Positions 25,846-35,616 of a stretch of 64,000 bases of DNA are shown piece after piece. Position 1 is the first letter of the stretch. Each line of letters begins with the position of its first letter. The stretch is from Aquicoccus porphyridii. Its GTDB lineage: Bacteria; Pseudomonadota; Alphaproteobacteria; Rhodobacterales; Rhodobacteraceae. A model generated the notes under the pieces. It was given only the letters and a program-made list of their open reading frames with translations, searched no databases and was not told the origin of the DNA. A program made the position numbers and the translations under genes. The stretch is from the NCBI RefSeq assembly GCF_008369105.1, contig NZ_VINQ01000003.1:85001-149000 (forward strand), given 5' to 3'.

Positions 25846-28004
25846 TCTGCTGCCACCTTCTGGGGCTCGACCGGCACCACCTTGGCGTCGCGAATCTCCA
25901 GCGTCGCCTTGATCGTCCCCTTGCGCCCGTCTTCATATGTTACCTCGGTCACGGTCGAGACCGTCTCCGACCCGTCGTAAAGCGCCTCGACAATGTCATT
26001 GAACTTGTCTGCCACGAAGGCGCGGCGCACCTTGCGGGTGCGGGTCATCTCGCCATCGTCGGCATCGAGTTCCTTGTGCAGCACGACAAAGCGATGAATC
26101 TGGCACCCCGACAGCATCGGGTCTTCGGCCACCGAACGGTTCACCGCCTCGACATGCTCCTGGATGGTCGCCAGAACCCGCGGATGACCGGCCAGCTCCT
26201 GATAGGAACTATAGCCGATATTGTTGCGCTCGGCCCAGTTGCCCACTGCCGTAAGGTCGATATTGATGAAGGCGACGCAGTGGTCACGGCCATTACCGAA
26301 CATCACGGCCTCAAGGATGTCGGGATAGAATTTCAACTTGTTCTCGACATATTTGGGCGCGAACATCGCCCCATCGGCCATCTTGCCCACATCCTTGGCC
26401 CGGTCGATGATCCGCAGATGACCGGTGCCTTCCTCGAAAAACCCTGCATCGCCAGTATCGACCCAGCCCTCGGCATCCTTGGTATCTGCCGTCGACTCGG
26501 GGTTCTTGTAATACTCGACGAATGTTCCCGGGCTGCGATAAAAGATCCGCCCTTCATCCGTGATCTTGATCTCGACCTCCGGTGCAGGCACGCCCACCGT
26601 GTCGGCCCGAACTTCACCATCCGGTTGCACGGTGATGAAGACCGATGCTTCTGTTTGACCGTAGAGCTGTTTCAGGTTGATTCCGAGCGAACGATAGAAG
26701 TCGAAGATCTCCGGCCCGATGGCTTCGCCCGCAGTATAACCTACCCGAACACGCGACAATCCCAGCGTGTTCTTGAGCGGCCCGTAAACCAAGACCTCGC
26801 CCATGCGGTATTTGAAATAGCTGCGCACAGGCTCAGGATAGAGATATAACCCCAACGGGTCCCTCGCCTTGAAATGATCGCGCGTGTCGATCGGGTGGCG
26901 GAGCTTGACAAAGAACAGGCGGATGGCGTTCTCAAGCAGCGCCTCAAGGGCAAAGCCGACCCCCATCGAGAATTTCCATGCCTGCTTGACCCTGCGTTTG
27001 AGATCGGGCTTGGCCAAGCTGCGTTTCGGCATCCCGTATTTCTCGCCCGCGCCAGTGCGAGCGAAATCCATGAAATGGTGAAACAGCGCACGTTTGAGCG
27101 TACCCGCATCCTCCATTCGGATCATCACGTTGGTCAATTGCGTCTCGAAGACACGCGGCGGCGCGAAATAATAGGTCGGCCCGATCTCGCGCAGGTCGAT
27201 CATCATCGTTTCGGGGCTCTCGGGGCAGTTGACGCAGAAACCCGTCCAATAGGCCTGCCCGATTGAAAAGATGAAATCCCCCACCCACGCCATCGGCAGG
27301 TAGGCCAGAACCTCGTCGCCGGGACCAAGATTGTCGAACTCGCTCGCATTCTGGGCACTGCGGATGATGTTGCGGTTCGACAGAACCACCCCCTTGGGCT
27401 TGCCCGTCGTCCCCGAGGTATAGAGCATCACGCATTGATCATCGAATTTCGGCTTTTCGCGCCGGTCCTTCAGCTCCTGAATGAATTCGTCACGAGCCGC
27501 ACGACCCTGTTCCTGCACCTTGGCGAATTCGTGAAGCGCCCTGTGGTCGTATTTGCGCAAGCCACGCGGGTCGATATAGATCATGTGCTCGAACTGGTGC
27601 AGGCGCTCCTGCACGTCGATCACCTTGTCGACCTGTTCCTGATCTTCGACAATGGCAAACCGCGCGCCGCAATGTTCGAGGACATAGGCCATCTCTTCGG
27701 CCGCACTGTCCTGATAGAGAGGCACCGGGATCGCGCCGACCGATTGCGCGGCCACCATCGACCAATAGAAATGCGGCCGGTTGCGTCCAATGATGGCAAT
27801 GAAATCGCCCTCGTTGACGCCCAGATTGATCAGCCCCAATGCCAGCGCCTCGACCTCTTTCTCGGTCTCGGCCCATGTCCAGCATTGCCAGATTCCAAAT
27901 TCCTTTTCGCGATAGGCGGCCTTCGAGCCGAACTCACGCGCATTACGCTGCAAAAGCGCCGGAATGGACTCCAGTCCTCCGGCCGTCTGAGACGGATTGC
28001 CCAA
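25842..28004 (-). CDS. Long-chain-type AMP-dependent acyl-CoA synthetase
   Basis: A 720-residue ANL-superfamily enzyme, first gene of the operon. It has the P-loop YTSGTTGKPKGVVLSN, the AMP site QLYGQTEAS and the hinge GWVDTGDAGFFEE. Size and the unusual extra C-terminal segment resemble the long-chain acyl-CoA synthetases found with HAAT transporters in alphaproteobacteria. A TTG start at 28004 is supported by GGGAGGA seven bases upstream. With the PaaK-like ligase at the other end, the operon encodes two CoA-activating enzymes around one importer. Confidence 0.87.
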   Translation of the reverse strand: MGNPSQTAGGLESIPALLQRNAREFGSKAAYREKEFGIWQCWTWAETEKEVEALALGLINLGVNEGDFIAIIGRNRPHFYWSMVAAQSVGAIPVPLYQDSAAEEMAYVLEHCGARFAIVEDQEQVDKVIDVQERLHQFEHMIYIDPRGLRKYDHRALHEFAKVQEQGRAARDEFIQELKDRREKPKFDDQCVMLYTSGTTGKPKGVVLSNRNIIRSAQNASEFDNLGPGDEVLAYLPMAWVGDFIFSIGQAYWTGFCVNCPESPETMMIDLREIGPTYYFAPPRVFETQLTNVMIRMEDAGTLKRALFHHFMDFARTGAGEKYGMPKRSLAKPDLKRRVKQAWKFSMGVGFALEALLENAIRLFFVKLRHPIDTRDHFKARDPLGLYLYPEPVRSYFKYRMGEVLVYGPLKNTLGLSRVRVGYTAGEAIGPEIFDFYRSLGINLKQLYGQTEASVFITVQPDGEVRADTVGVPAPEVEIKITDEGRIFYRSPGTFVEYYKNPESTADTKDAEGWVDTGDAGFFEEGTGHLRIIDRAKDVGKMADGAMFAPKYVENKLKFYPDILEAVMFGNGRDHCVAFINIDLTAVGNWAERNNIGYSSYQELAGHPRVLATIQEHVEAVNRSVAEDPMLSGCQIHRFVVLHKELDADDGEMTRTRKVRRAFVADKFNDIVEALYDGSETVSTVTEVTYEDGRKGTIKATLEIRDAKVVPVEPQKVAAE

Positions 28005-28094
28005 GTCTTGTCCTCCCTTAGCCCGCGTCCTCCGTCGGGCCCCCCGTTTTCCTCGGGGGATGATTCTCCCGCGTCATTGGGTGCGAAGCATACC

Positions 28095-28106
28095 CTTGAC
28101 GTCAAG
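28095..28106. promoter_or_regulatory. 12-bp palindrome between liv-type operon and kinase gene
   Basis: CTTGACGTCAAG is a perfect palindrome in the 230-bp region separating the divergent ligase/transporter operon and the hybrid kinase gene. It is a plausible operator, perhaps for the adjacent response regulator. Confidence 0.4.
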
Positions 28107-28234
28107 TTTTTCTCTATGTTTGCCGGAATCTAACAAATTGTTACAGGCGACAGCTGCCAGTTCCGCCGTTGCATCCCCCATTGTCCCCTTTCCCAATGAC
28201 ACCGGTTGCGCTACCTCCCCTAGCAGGAGGGGCC

Positions 28235-30142
28235 ATGCAGCAGATCAGCACAGACACCCATGCCATGATGATGGCCGGGCTGAACCTCATTCAGCAGGCC
28301 CTGTCCATCTATGACTCTGACCTGCGCCTGGTGGTTTCGAACCGGATGTTCCGCGACATGTTCGGCCTACCCGAGGCGCTCGTCACACCGGGCGCACATT
28401 TCGAGGACACGATCCGCTATCTCGCCACCAGTGGCGAATATGGACCGATTGACGATATCGAGGATTTCGTGAGGACCCGCGTCGAGCAGGCCCGCGCCTT
28501 CGTGCCGCATTACATGGAACGCCCCCGCGCCAATGGCCGCATGATCTCGGTGGAAGGTTCCCCTCTGCCCCAAGGTGGCTGGATCACCGTCTATACCGAC
28601 ATCACCGCCGCAAAACGTGCCGAGCAACTACTTCGCGCACGCTCCGAAGAACTCTCGGATCAACTCCTTTCTCATACTGAAGAGCTCTCGGCAGCCAACC
28701 GCGAACTCGCCGCCACCGTCACCGCGCTGGAAGAGGCCAAGCGCCAGATCACCGAGGCCGAGGCCCGCACCCGCCTCACCACCGAGATGATGCCGGCCCA
28801 TATCGCCCATGTCGGCGCCGACCGGCGATATACCTATTCCAACCGGCGCCTGAGCACCATCATGCCGGGCAGCCAGACCAATATCGTCGGCAAACATGTC
28901 GCCGATGTTCTGGGTCCACAGCCATGGTCGGTGATCGGTTCACATCTCGACCGCGCCTATGCCGGGCAACCTTCGGTCTTCGAATTCACCCATGAACCGT
29001 CGTCGCGCCGGATTCGCGTCGCGCTCACCCCCGATCCGATGTCGGGGGGGGTCTATATCCTGTCAATGGACATCACCGAAGAGACGCAGGCCCGCACCGC
29101 CCTGCAACAGACCCGGCGGCGGGAAATTGCCGCGCAACTCACCTCCGGCCTCGCCCATGACTTTTCGAACCTGCTGACCATCATCCTCGGCATGCAGTCA
29201 CGGCTTCAACGGATGGACCTTCCCGACGAGGCCGGAGGCCTGATCGCTGCCACCCTTTCTGCCGCCCGCCGCGGTGGCACACTGCTGAACCGAATCGCCG
29301 ATATCACTGGCGCACGCGAAGTTCATCCCCGACCGACCGACTTGCCCGCCTTTCTCCGCGATATCGAAACGCTGGCCGGCTCGACGCTGCCACCGCAGAT
29401 CAGGCTCGAAATTAACAACCTGATTTCGCACGATGCATTGATTCTCGATGCGGGCATGTTGCAGGACAGCCTGCTCAACCTCGTTCTCAACGCCCGCGAT
29501 GCCTGTAACGGACAGGGGCGTATCACCCTCACCGCACGAACGGTAAAGGACACATGGGCGGAATTCACCGTTCGCGATACCGGCCCGGGCTTTTCGCCGC
29601 AAGCGCTCGAACATGGCTTCGAGCCGTTCTTTACCACAAAGGGCGGCGAAGGCTCGGGGCTTGGCCTTGCCATGGTATATGACATGACCAAACTCGCCGG
29701 CGGGCAGGCCACATTGACAAATCGCGACACTGGCGGGCAGGTCTCGATCCGCCTGCCTCTGCGCCCCGCCACCGCGCCCATCGCCCCGGGACTCGTCCTT
29801 CTGGTCGAGGACAGCGCCGATCTGCGCGCCACCATCCGCGATATGCTGACGGGCGCGGGCCACACCGTGATCGAGGCTGCCAGCGCCGCCGAGGCGCTCT
29901 CGCTGGCCGCGCAGATACCAGACATCTCGCTCTTGCTCTCCGACATCTCGCTCGAAGGCAACGATACCGGAATCGACTTGATCGACCGTCTGCCTGAACC
30001 GCACCCGCCGGTCTTTCTGATGACCTCACTCCCCGCGACGCACCCACTTCACCAGACGGCCTTGTCACGTGCGCCCGTTCTGACCAAACCCTTCAGCGCC
30101 GAACAGCTTGCCGCTTTCCTCGCGATGGAGCCCGCCTCATGA
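28235..30142 (+). CDS. PAS-domain hybrid sensor histidine kinase (cytoplasmic)
   Basis: A 635-residue kinase without transmembrane segments. It has an N-terminal PAS-7-type domain (AGLNLIQQALSIYDSDLRL), a coiled-coil (about 125-185), and a second PAS (about 190-290). The HisKA domain has phospho-acceptor H308 in GLAHDFSNLL, followed by an HATPase (N box LNARDAC, G boxes DTGPGFS and GSGLGLAM) and a C-terminal receiver with acceptor D570 in SDISLEG. The start at 28235 has AGGAGG immediately upstream; the frame is open to 28169. The stop overlaps the response-regulator gene by four bases. Confidence 0.88.
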   Translation: MQQISTDTHAMMMAGLNLIQQALSIYDSDLRLVVSNRMFRDMFGLPEALVTPGAHFEDTIRYLATSGEYGPIDDIEDFVRTRVEQARAFVPHYMERPRANGRMISVEGSPLPQGGWITVYTDITAAKRAEQLLRARSEELSDQLLSHTEELSAANRELAATVTALEEAKRQITEAEARTRLTTEMMPAHIAHVGADRRYTYSNRRLSTIMPGSQTNIVGKHVADVLGPQPWSVIGSHLDRAYAGQPSVFEFTHEPSSRRIRVALTPDPMSGGVYILSMDITEETQARTALQQTRRREIAAQLTSGLAHDFSNLLTIILGMQSRLQRMDLPDEAGGLIAATLSAARRGGTLLNRIADITGAREVHPRPTDLPAFLRDIETLAGSTLPPQIRLEINNLISHDALILDAGMLQDSLLNLVLNARDACNGQGRITLTARTVKDTWAEFTVRDTGPGFSPQALEHGFEPFFTTKGGEGSGLGLAMVYDMTKLAGGQATLTNRDTGGQVSIRLPLRPATAPIAPGLVLLVEDSADLRATIRDMLTGAGHTVIEAASAAEALSLAAQIPDISLLLSDISLEGNDTGIDLIDRLPEPHPPVFLMTSLPATHPLHQTALSRAPVLTKPFSAEQLAAFLAMEPAS

Positions 30143-30843
30143 CAGATGCCCCTCTCGTCACCATCCTCGACGACGAACCGGCGATCCGCGACATGCTTTC
30201 GGACGCATTGGAAGAGGCGGGCTTTCGCACGATGGGGTTTTCACGCGCGACGGAATTCGAGGCCGCGCTGAAATCGACAACGCCGGATGTCTGCCTTGTC
30301 GATCTCTCCCTGCCCGATCGCGACGGGCTTTCACTCGTCCACCGCCTCGCACTCGAACAGGGAGCGACCGTGATCATCATCTCAGGTCGTGCGCAGGTGC
30401 AGGATCGCGTGACCGGGCTCGAACTGGGCGCCGATGACTATATAATCAAACCCTTCGATCCGACCGAAGTCGTAGCCCGCATCCGCGCCCGCCTGCGCAA
30501 ACCCGGCCTCTCGCCTCAAACCGGTGAAACCGCCCGCTTCAACGGCTGGACCGCGCATTTCGACCGCTACATGCTGACCGACGAAAACGGGTCTGAAACT
30601 CCCTTTTCCCATGCTGAAGGCGAGGTGCTGCGGCTGTTTCTCGAACGACCCAAGCGGCTCATTTCCCGCGCGATGATGCAGGAAAGCCTCGGCGGCGCCG
30701 CAGGGGAAAGCTTTGACCGCGCCATGGATGTCCGCATCTCGCGCCTGCGCACCAAGCTGCGCGAAGATCCGAAAAACCCCCGCCTGATCAAGACGATCTA
30801 CGGCGCTGGCTATATCTTTCTGGGGGATGTTACATGGTCCTGA
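30139..30843 (+). CDS. OmpR-family response regulator
   Basis: A 234-residue regulator: an N-terminal receiver with acidic pair DDE (residues 11-13), phospho-acceptor D55 in CLVDLSLPD and the conserved lysine in YIIKPFDP, then a winged-helix output domain (GEVLRLFLERPKRLISR, then RISRLRTKL and IKTIYGAGYIF). It is coupled to the upstream hybrid kinase by an ATGA overlap, so the two form a phosphorelay. Targets may include the divergent ligase/transporter operon, by position only. Confidence 0.9.
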   Translation: MTDAPLVTILDDEPAIRDMLSDALEEAGFRTMGFSRATEFEAALKSTTPDVCLVDLSLPDRDGLSLVHRLALEQGATVIIISGRAQVQDRVTGLELGADDYIIKPFDPTEVVARIRARLRKPGLSPQTGETARFNGWTAHFDRYMLTDENGSETPFSHAEGEVLRLFLERPKRLISRAMMQESLGGAAGESFDRAMDVRISRLRTKLREDPKNPRLIKTIYGAGYIFLGDVTWS

Positions 30844-30892
30844 ACAGTCCCGCCTGAACAGTCCCGAGCGCCGCATGCCTTGTCGCAGATGC

Positions 30893-32095
30893 TCAGCCTT
30901 GCAATCGTTCCACCGCTCCGGCCAGAACCTTTAGACCGGCCACCAGGTCGCGCTCGTCCGTGTCCTCTTCAAAGGCATGGCTGATCCCGTCGATGGACGG
31001 CACGAATAGCATTGCCGAAGGCATCAGCCGTGCCACGTTCGTCGCATCATGCAGCGCACCCGAAGGCATCCGCCGCCACCGCCCCGGCGCGGCCTCTTCC
31101 GCCGCCCCTTCCAGCGCGGCGCGCAGGTGCGCATCCATGTCCATCGGCTCAAGCCCCAGCATCGGGCCGATGCTCAAGTCCAGTTCCCGCTCCGTCGCCA
31201 CCTCCTGTGCCGTTTCGCGGATGATCTCCTCCATGCGCGCCAATCGCCCGGCATCGCCATCGCGCCACTGCATCGAGAATACGGCCCGCCCGGGCACGAT
31301 CGAATGCGCGTCGGGATGCAGGCTCACATGGCCGATCGTCCAAACGGTCGCAGGCGTCACCACGTTGCGAAACCGCGCGTTGATCCGCGCGTTGAATTCG
31401 GCCAGGCCCTGAAACGCATCGCGACGCCGGTGCATCGGCGTCGTCCCGGCATGGTTCTGCTCGCCTTCGAAGGTGATCCGCATATCGCGAATCCCCACGA
31501 TACTCTCGACCACGCCGACAGACTCGCCCGCCTCGTAAAGCCACGGCCCCTGCTCGATATGCATCTCGATGAAGCCATCGAATTGCGCCGGATCGACGAA
31601 ATCGCCCGTCAGATGCGCCATCGAGGCTCGCGCTTCGGCAAAACCGACGCCATCCCGGTCGGTCAGTTCATCCGCCGCTTCAAGTGAAAGCTTGCCCGAC
31701 CAGACGGTGCTTCCCGTGGTCACACCGAACCGCCCTTCCTCGTCCTGAAACGATACCACCGACACCGGCGGTCCGCCCGTTTCGCGCGATGCCCGCGCAA
31801 CTTCAAGCGCCGCCATCACGCCCAGCGCCCCATCGAGCCACCCGCCTTCGGGCTGGCTGTCCGAATGCGAACCCATCAGCAAGGATTTTTCCCCGGCCAA
31901 CCCGAACAGGCTTCCGACCGGGTCGAAATGCGTCTTCAATCCAGCCGCCTTCATCCGCCCGGCCAACCATTGCCGCGCTTCGATATCGGCTTTCGAATAG
32001 GCCGGGCGCACCACGCCCTTGCCAACGCCCGACGCGCCAAAGCGGCGCAGCTCGTGCAGTTCGGCTAGGAATCTCTCGGGATTGACGGGAATCAT
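30893..32095 (-). CDS. M20 family Zn-dependent hydrolase (hydantoinase/carbamoylase type)
   Basis: A 400-residue amidohydrolase of the N-carbamoyl-L-amino acid hydrolase / allantoate amidohydrolase group. Metal ligands are visible as H77 (MGSHSDS), D88 (GGWLDGALG), the E-E pair in [10 protein letters not shown], and a His in MHIEQGP and GISHAFEED. The dimerisation domain has [17 protein letters not shown]. Strong GGAGGAG precedes the ATG. The neighbouring amine-catabolism genes suggest a nitrogen-scavenging amide substrate, but the exact one is unknown. Confidence 0.87.
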   Translation of the reverse strand: MIPVNPERFLAELHELRRFGASGVGKGVVRPAYSKADIEARQWLAGRMKAAGLKTHFDPVGSLFGLAGEKSLLMGSHSDSQPEGGWLDGALGVMAALEVARASRETGGPPVSVVSFQDEEGRFGVTTGSTVWSGKLSLEAADELTDRDGVGFAEARASMAHLTGDFVDPAQFDGFIEMHIEQGPWLYEAGESVGVVESIVGIRDMRITFEGEQNHAGTTPMHRRRDAFQGLAEFNARINARFRNVVTPATVWTIGHVSLHPDAHSIVPGRAVFSMQWRDGDAGRLARMEEIIRETAQEVATERELDLSIGPMLGLEPMDMDAHLRAALEGAAEEAAPGRWRRMPSGALHDATNVARLMPSAMLFVPSIDGISHAFEEDTDERDLVAGLKVLAGAVERLQG

Positions 32096-32149
32096 GACGC
32101 ACTCCTCCTGTTGTTCCTCTCGGCATACGCCGCCAAATCGGATTGGTCA

Positions 32150-32165
32150 ATTTATCATGATAAAT
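32150..32165. promoter_or_regulatory. 16-bp perfect palindrome upstream of the M20 hydrolase
   Basis: ATTTATCATGATAAAT is perfectly symmetrical, 55 bp upstream of the hydrolase start and between it and the oxidase gene end. It is a strong operator candidate; the regulator is unknown. Confidence 0.55.
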
Positions 32166-32227
32166 CGTAAGCCCGGTTCACGATCTCCCCTGCACCAAAG
32201 GCGACCTCGCCAGCCGGGCCCAATCGT

Positions 32228-33532
32228 TCAGATCCCCAACCGGTCGCGCGTGGCGTACCACATCATCGCCAGCGTCAGCAGCGGTGCGCGCAACGCCGCA
32301 CCACCCGGGAAGGGCCTCGTGGGAATGCGCGACAAGACGTCGAACCCGTCGCTTTCGCCTTCAATCGCCCGGGCCATGATCTGTCCGGCCTGTGTCGCAC
32401 TGCCGACGCCATGCCCGGAGTAGCCCGAGGCCGAAAGCACGTTCGGCGCCACCCGCGCGACATAGGGCAGCCGCCGCATGGTGATGGCCAATGTCCCGCC
32501 CCATGTATAGTCGAAGGGAATATCCGCGAGGTGCGGGAAAATCTCGGCCATCGGCCTGCGCACTGTCCGGTCGATGTCGGGAAAGCGATAACCATAGCTT
32601 TCGCCACCGCCGAAGAGCAGCCGCTTGTCCGGACTCAGGCGAAAATAATTCACCACGAATTTCGAATCCGCCACTGCCACATCGCGGGCAAGCACCCGGG
32701 CGGCCTCCTCCCCCAAAGGTGGCGTCGCGGCGATGAAATTGTTGATCGGCATGACCCGCGCCGCGACCTTGCGGTTCAGTCCACCGAGATACCCGTTGGC
32801 GGCCAGGATGACATGTTCCGCCCGCACCTTGCCCGCATCGGTTCGGATTTCGACCGGGCTCTGGCCCTCGCCGATCTGCTGCACACAGGTGCCTTCGTGG
32901 ATGCGCACGCCCGCCGCCACAGCCGCCCTTGCGAGGCCCAACGCGAAATTGAGCGGATGCAGATGCGCCGCTCCCATATCCAGCGCGCCACCCACATATT
33001 TGGGCGAAGGGCAAAGCGCCTGCATCGCATCCCGGTCCAGCGCCTCGATCTGCCCGTATCCATATCGGTCCTTAAGATGCGCGACATAGGCGTGTTCGTG
33101 CTTCACCTCTCGCGCAGTGAACGCCGCATGGGCAACGCCCGGCCTCAGGTCACAGTCGATCCCATGCTCGGCCACCAGCGCCTTGACCAGCGCCTTGGCA
33201 TCCTCGCCCAGATCCCACAGCTTGCGCGCATCCTCGGCCCCGACCAGTTTCTCAAGCGTGAACTGGTCCACCCGTTGGCCGGACCCCAACTGTCCGCCGT
33301 TGCGCCCCGACGCACCAAACCCCACCCGATGCGCCTCGAGCAGCACCACATCGCGGCCAGCCTTGGCCAGATGCAGCGCCGCCGAAAGGCCAGTGAACCC
33401 ACCGCCTACAATGCAGACATCGGCCCGCGCCTCTCCCTGAAGCGCGGGGAACGGATCAAGCGCATGCGCGGTCGCGGCATACCAGCTTTGCGGATATTGT
33501 CCGCGCCGGTCGTTGGAAAACAATAGGTTCAT
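32228..33532 (-). CDS. FAD-dependent amine oxidoreductase (gamma-glutamylputrescine oxidase-like)
   Basis: A 434-residue DAO-family flavoprotein with the dinucleotide motif VCIVGGGFTGLSAALHLA, followed by GFGASGRNGGQLGSG, typical of PuuB. The C-terminal GYSGHGVG completes the FAD site. In the gamma-glutamyl pathway PuuB oxidises gamma-glutamylputrescine. Its ATG at 33532 overlaps the stop of the glutamine-synthetase-like gene (ATGA), supporting joint function. Other glutamylated amines are possible substrates. Confidence 0.85.
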   Translation of the reverse strand: MNLLFSNDRRGQYPQSWYAATAHALDPFPALQGEARADVCIVGGGFTGLSAALHLAKAGRDVVLLEAHRVGFGASGRNGGQLGSGQRVDQFTLEKLVGAEDARKLWDLGEDAKALVKALVAEHGIDCDLRPGVAHAAFTAREVKHEHAYVAHLKDRYGYGQIEALDRDAMQALCPSPKYVGGALDMGAAHLHPLNFALGLARAAVAAGVRIHEGTCVQQIGEGQSPVEIRTDAGKVRAEHVILAANGYLGGLNRKVAARVMPINNFIAATPPLGEEAARVLARDVAVADSKFVVNYFRLSPDKRLLFGGGESYGYRFPDIDRTVRRPMAEIFPHLADIPFDYTWGGTLAITMRRLPYVARVAPNVLSASGYSGHGVGSATQAGQIMARAIEGESDGFDVLSRIPTRPFPGGAALRAPLLTLAMMWYATRDRLGI

Positions 33533-34890
33533 ACGTTCAACAGCAGATGTTCCCGTTCCCAAGGCGAAATGACCTGAAGGAACTCCTCGTATTCGGTGCG
33601 TTTAACGATGGAATAGACCCGCGCGAATTCAGGGCCCAAAACCTCGTGCAACTTTTCCGACGCATCGAAGATATCAAGCGCGGCTCCCATCTCGCGGGGG
33701 ATATCCTCTTCCCCCTCATAGGCGTCGCCCTTGAACTGCTTGTCCGGGCGCTCCTCCTCCAACAAACCGAGATAGCCACAGGCGAGGCTCGCGGCGATAC
33801 CGAGATATGGGTTGCAATCCATCCCCGCGAGCCGGTTTTCCACGCGCCGCGATTCCGGCCCCGAAAGCGGCACGCGGATGCCCGTGGTGCGGTTGTCGCG
33901 GCCCCATTCAAGGTTGATTGGCGCGGCATGGTCGCGCACGTATCGGCGATACGAATTCACATAGGGCGCAATCACCGCGATGGCCGAGGGCAGATGCGTC
34001 TGCATCCCGGCGATAAAATGGAAAAACGCATCCGTTTCCCCACCTTGAGGGCCGGAAAAGATGTTCTTTCCAGTTTCGACATCAAGCACCGAATGGTGAA
34101 TATGCATGGCACTGCCCGGTTCCTCCGCAATCGGTTTGGCCATGAAGGTAGCATAGCAGTCATGGCGCAGCGCCGCCTCGCGAATGAGGCGTTTGAAATA
34201 GAACACCTCATCGGCCAGCTTGACCGGATTACCGTGGCGCAGGTTGATTTCGAGCTGCCCCGCCCCGCCTTCTTGGGTGATCCCGTCGATCTCGAACCCC
34301 TGTGCCTCGGCGAAATCATAGATGTCGTCGATCACCGGCCCGAACTCGTCTACGGCAGTCATCGAATAGGCCTGCCGAGCGGCGGCGGGGCGGCCGGAGC
34401 GACCCATCATCGGCTTGATCGCCTTGGCCGGGTCGAGATTGCGCGCCACCAGGAAAAATTCCATCTCGGGCGCAACGACCGGTTTCCAGCCCTTTTCATG
34501 GTAAAGATCGACCACCCGCTTGAGCACGTTGCGCGGGGAATAGGGGATCGGATTGTTCTTGCGGTCATAAGCATCATGGATGACCTGAAGCGTCCAGTCG
34601 CCGGTCCAGGGTGCGGCGGTGGCGGTGGACATGTCCGGCTTGAGGATCATGTCGCGTTCGATGAAACCCTCATCCCCTGCGGCCTCGCCCCAATCGCCTG
34701 TAATCGTTTGATAAAATATCGAGTCAGGCAGGTGGAAATAGGTCTGGCGCGCAAATTTCGATGCTGGAACCGCCTTGCCGCGAGCGATGCCCGGCAGGTC
34801 GGAGATGATGCATTCCACCTCGTCGAGCCTGCGGCCTTCAAGGAAATCCTGCGCGGCCTGTGGTAGCGTCTTGATCCAGTCGGCGGTCAT
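33529..34890 (-). CDS. Glutamine synthetase family protein (gamma-glutamylpolyamine synthetase-like), copy 1
   Basis: A 453-residue protein with glutamine-synthetase folds: PEMEFFLVAR, the metal/ATP segment AMHIHHSVLD, and NPYLGIAASLACGYLG. Its length, the ISDLPGIARGKAVPA N terminus and the linkage to an oxidase and amidotransferase point to gamma-glutamylation of an amine (PuuA-like) rather than ammonia assimilation. The start overlaps the amidotransferase stop by four bases. Confidence 0.85.
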   Translation of the reverse strand: MTADWIKTLPQAAQDFLEGRRLDEVECIISDLPGIARGKAVPASKFARQTYFHLPDSIFYQTITGDWGEAAGDEGFIERDMILKPDMSTATAAPWTGDWTLQVIHDAYDRKNNPIPYSPRNVLKRVVDLYHEKGWKPVVAPEMEFFLVARNLDPAKAIKPMMGRSGRPAAARQAYSMTAVDEFGPVIDDIYDFAEAQGFEIDGITQEGGAGQLEINLRHGNPVKLADEVFYFKRLIREAALRHDCYATFMAKPIAEEPGSAMHIHHSVLDVETGKNIFSGPQGGETDAFFHFIAGMQTHLPSAIAVIAPYVNSYRRYVRDHAAPINLEWGRDNRTTGIRVPLSGPESRRVENRLAGMDCNPYLGIAASLACGYLGLLEEERPDKQFKGDAYEGEEDIPREMGAALDIFDASEKLHEVLGPEFARVYSIVKRTEYEEFLQVISPWEREHLLLNV

Positions 34891-35567
34891 TTTTCTTTCC
34901 TGTTCAAATGCTTGACCATCATCTCCGCGAATACGGCGCTGTCGTCAGGATGATCGAGCGTGGCAGTGGCGGCGTCGATTAGGTCCGGGGGCACAACACC
35001 GGGTGCGCGGTAGCGCAAAAGCGCGTCGATCATGGCCGCCGTGAATTCGGGATGTGGTTGAATTGTAAGAATATTCTCTCCGATCATCAGGGCCGCGTTG
35101 GCGCAGAAGTCGCTGGACCCGATCAGCTTGGCATCGGGTGGCAGCTCGACCACCTGATCCTGGTGCCACGCATTGAGGCGCATGGGCTTGTTTTCGATGC
35201 TGTATTCCTGCTGACCGATCGACCAACCCCCTTGATATTTCTCGACTTTTCCGCCCAGCGCCTGGGCGATGATCTGATGACCAAAACATACGCCAACCAG
35301 CGGTTGGTCGGCGTCGCGGATGGCGCGGATCAGGGTTTCGAGGGGGGGAATCCAGTCGTGATCTTCGTAGGCGCCGTGTTTGGAGCCGGTGATGAGCCAT
35401 GCGTCGGCCGCTTCGGGGCCGTCGGGGAACTTTCCATCAACCACGGAATATGTAATAAACTCAAAGCCTTGCCCATCAAGAAGGCGCTGGAACATCGTGT
35501 CGTAGTCGCCAAGCTCGCCCAGCACCATGTCGGGGGCGTGGCCGGTTTGCAGGATGCCGATTTTCAC
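34887..35567 (-). CDS. Class I glutamine amidotransferase-like hydrolase (possible gamma-glutamyl hydrolase)
   Basis: A 226-residue single-domain GATase. The nucleophile is C94 in VCFGHQIIAQALGG, with the His-Glu pair in QPHPEF. Stand-alone proteins like this next to PuuA/PuuB-type genes are proposed to cleave gamma-glutamyl amides. It starts with GTG at 35567 preceded by GGAGAAAGAC. It is the first gene of a run GATase-synthetase-oxidase, all overlapping by four bases. A TTGATCAA palindrome lies 15 bases upstream. Confidence 0.83.
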   Translation of the reverse strand: MKIGILQTGHAPDMVLGELGDYDTMFQRLLDGQGFEFITYSVVDGKFPDGPEAADAWLITGSKHGAYEDHDWIPPLETLIRAIRDADQPLVGVCFGHQIIAQALGGKVEKYQGGWSIGQQEYSIENKPMRLNAWHQDQVVELPPDAKLIGSSDFCANAALMIGENILTIQPHPEFTAAMIDALLRYRAPGVVPPDLIDAATATLDHPDDSAVFAEMMVKHLNRKEK

Positions 35568-35578
35568 GTCTTTCTCCG

Positions 35579-35590
35579 AATTTGATCAAG
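35579..35590. promoter_or_regulatory. AATTTGATCAA motif, copy 1
   Basis: AATTTGATCAAG contains the 8-bp palindrome TTGATCAA, 14 bp upstream of the amidotransferase gene. The same AATTTGATCAA precedes the second synthetase gene at 36951. Confidence 0.5.
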
Positions 35591-35616
35591 TTCCGAAACG
35601 GACCGGAAGACCCGTG

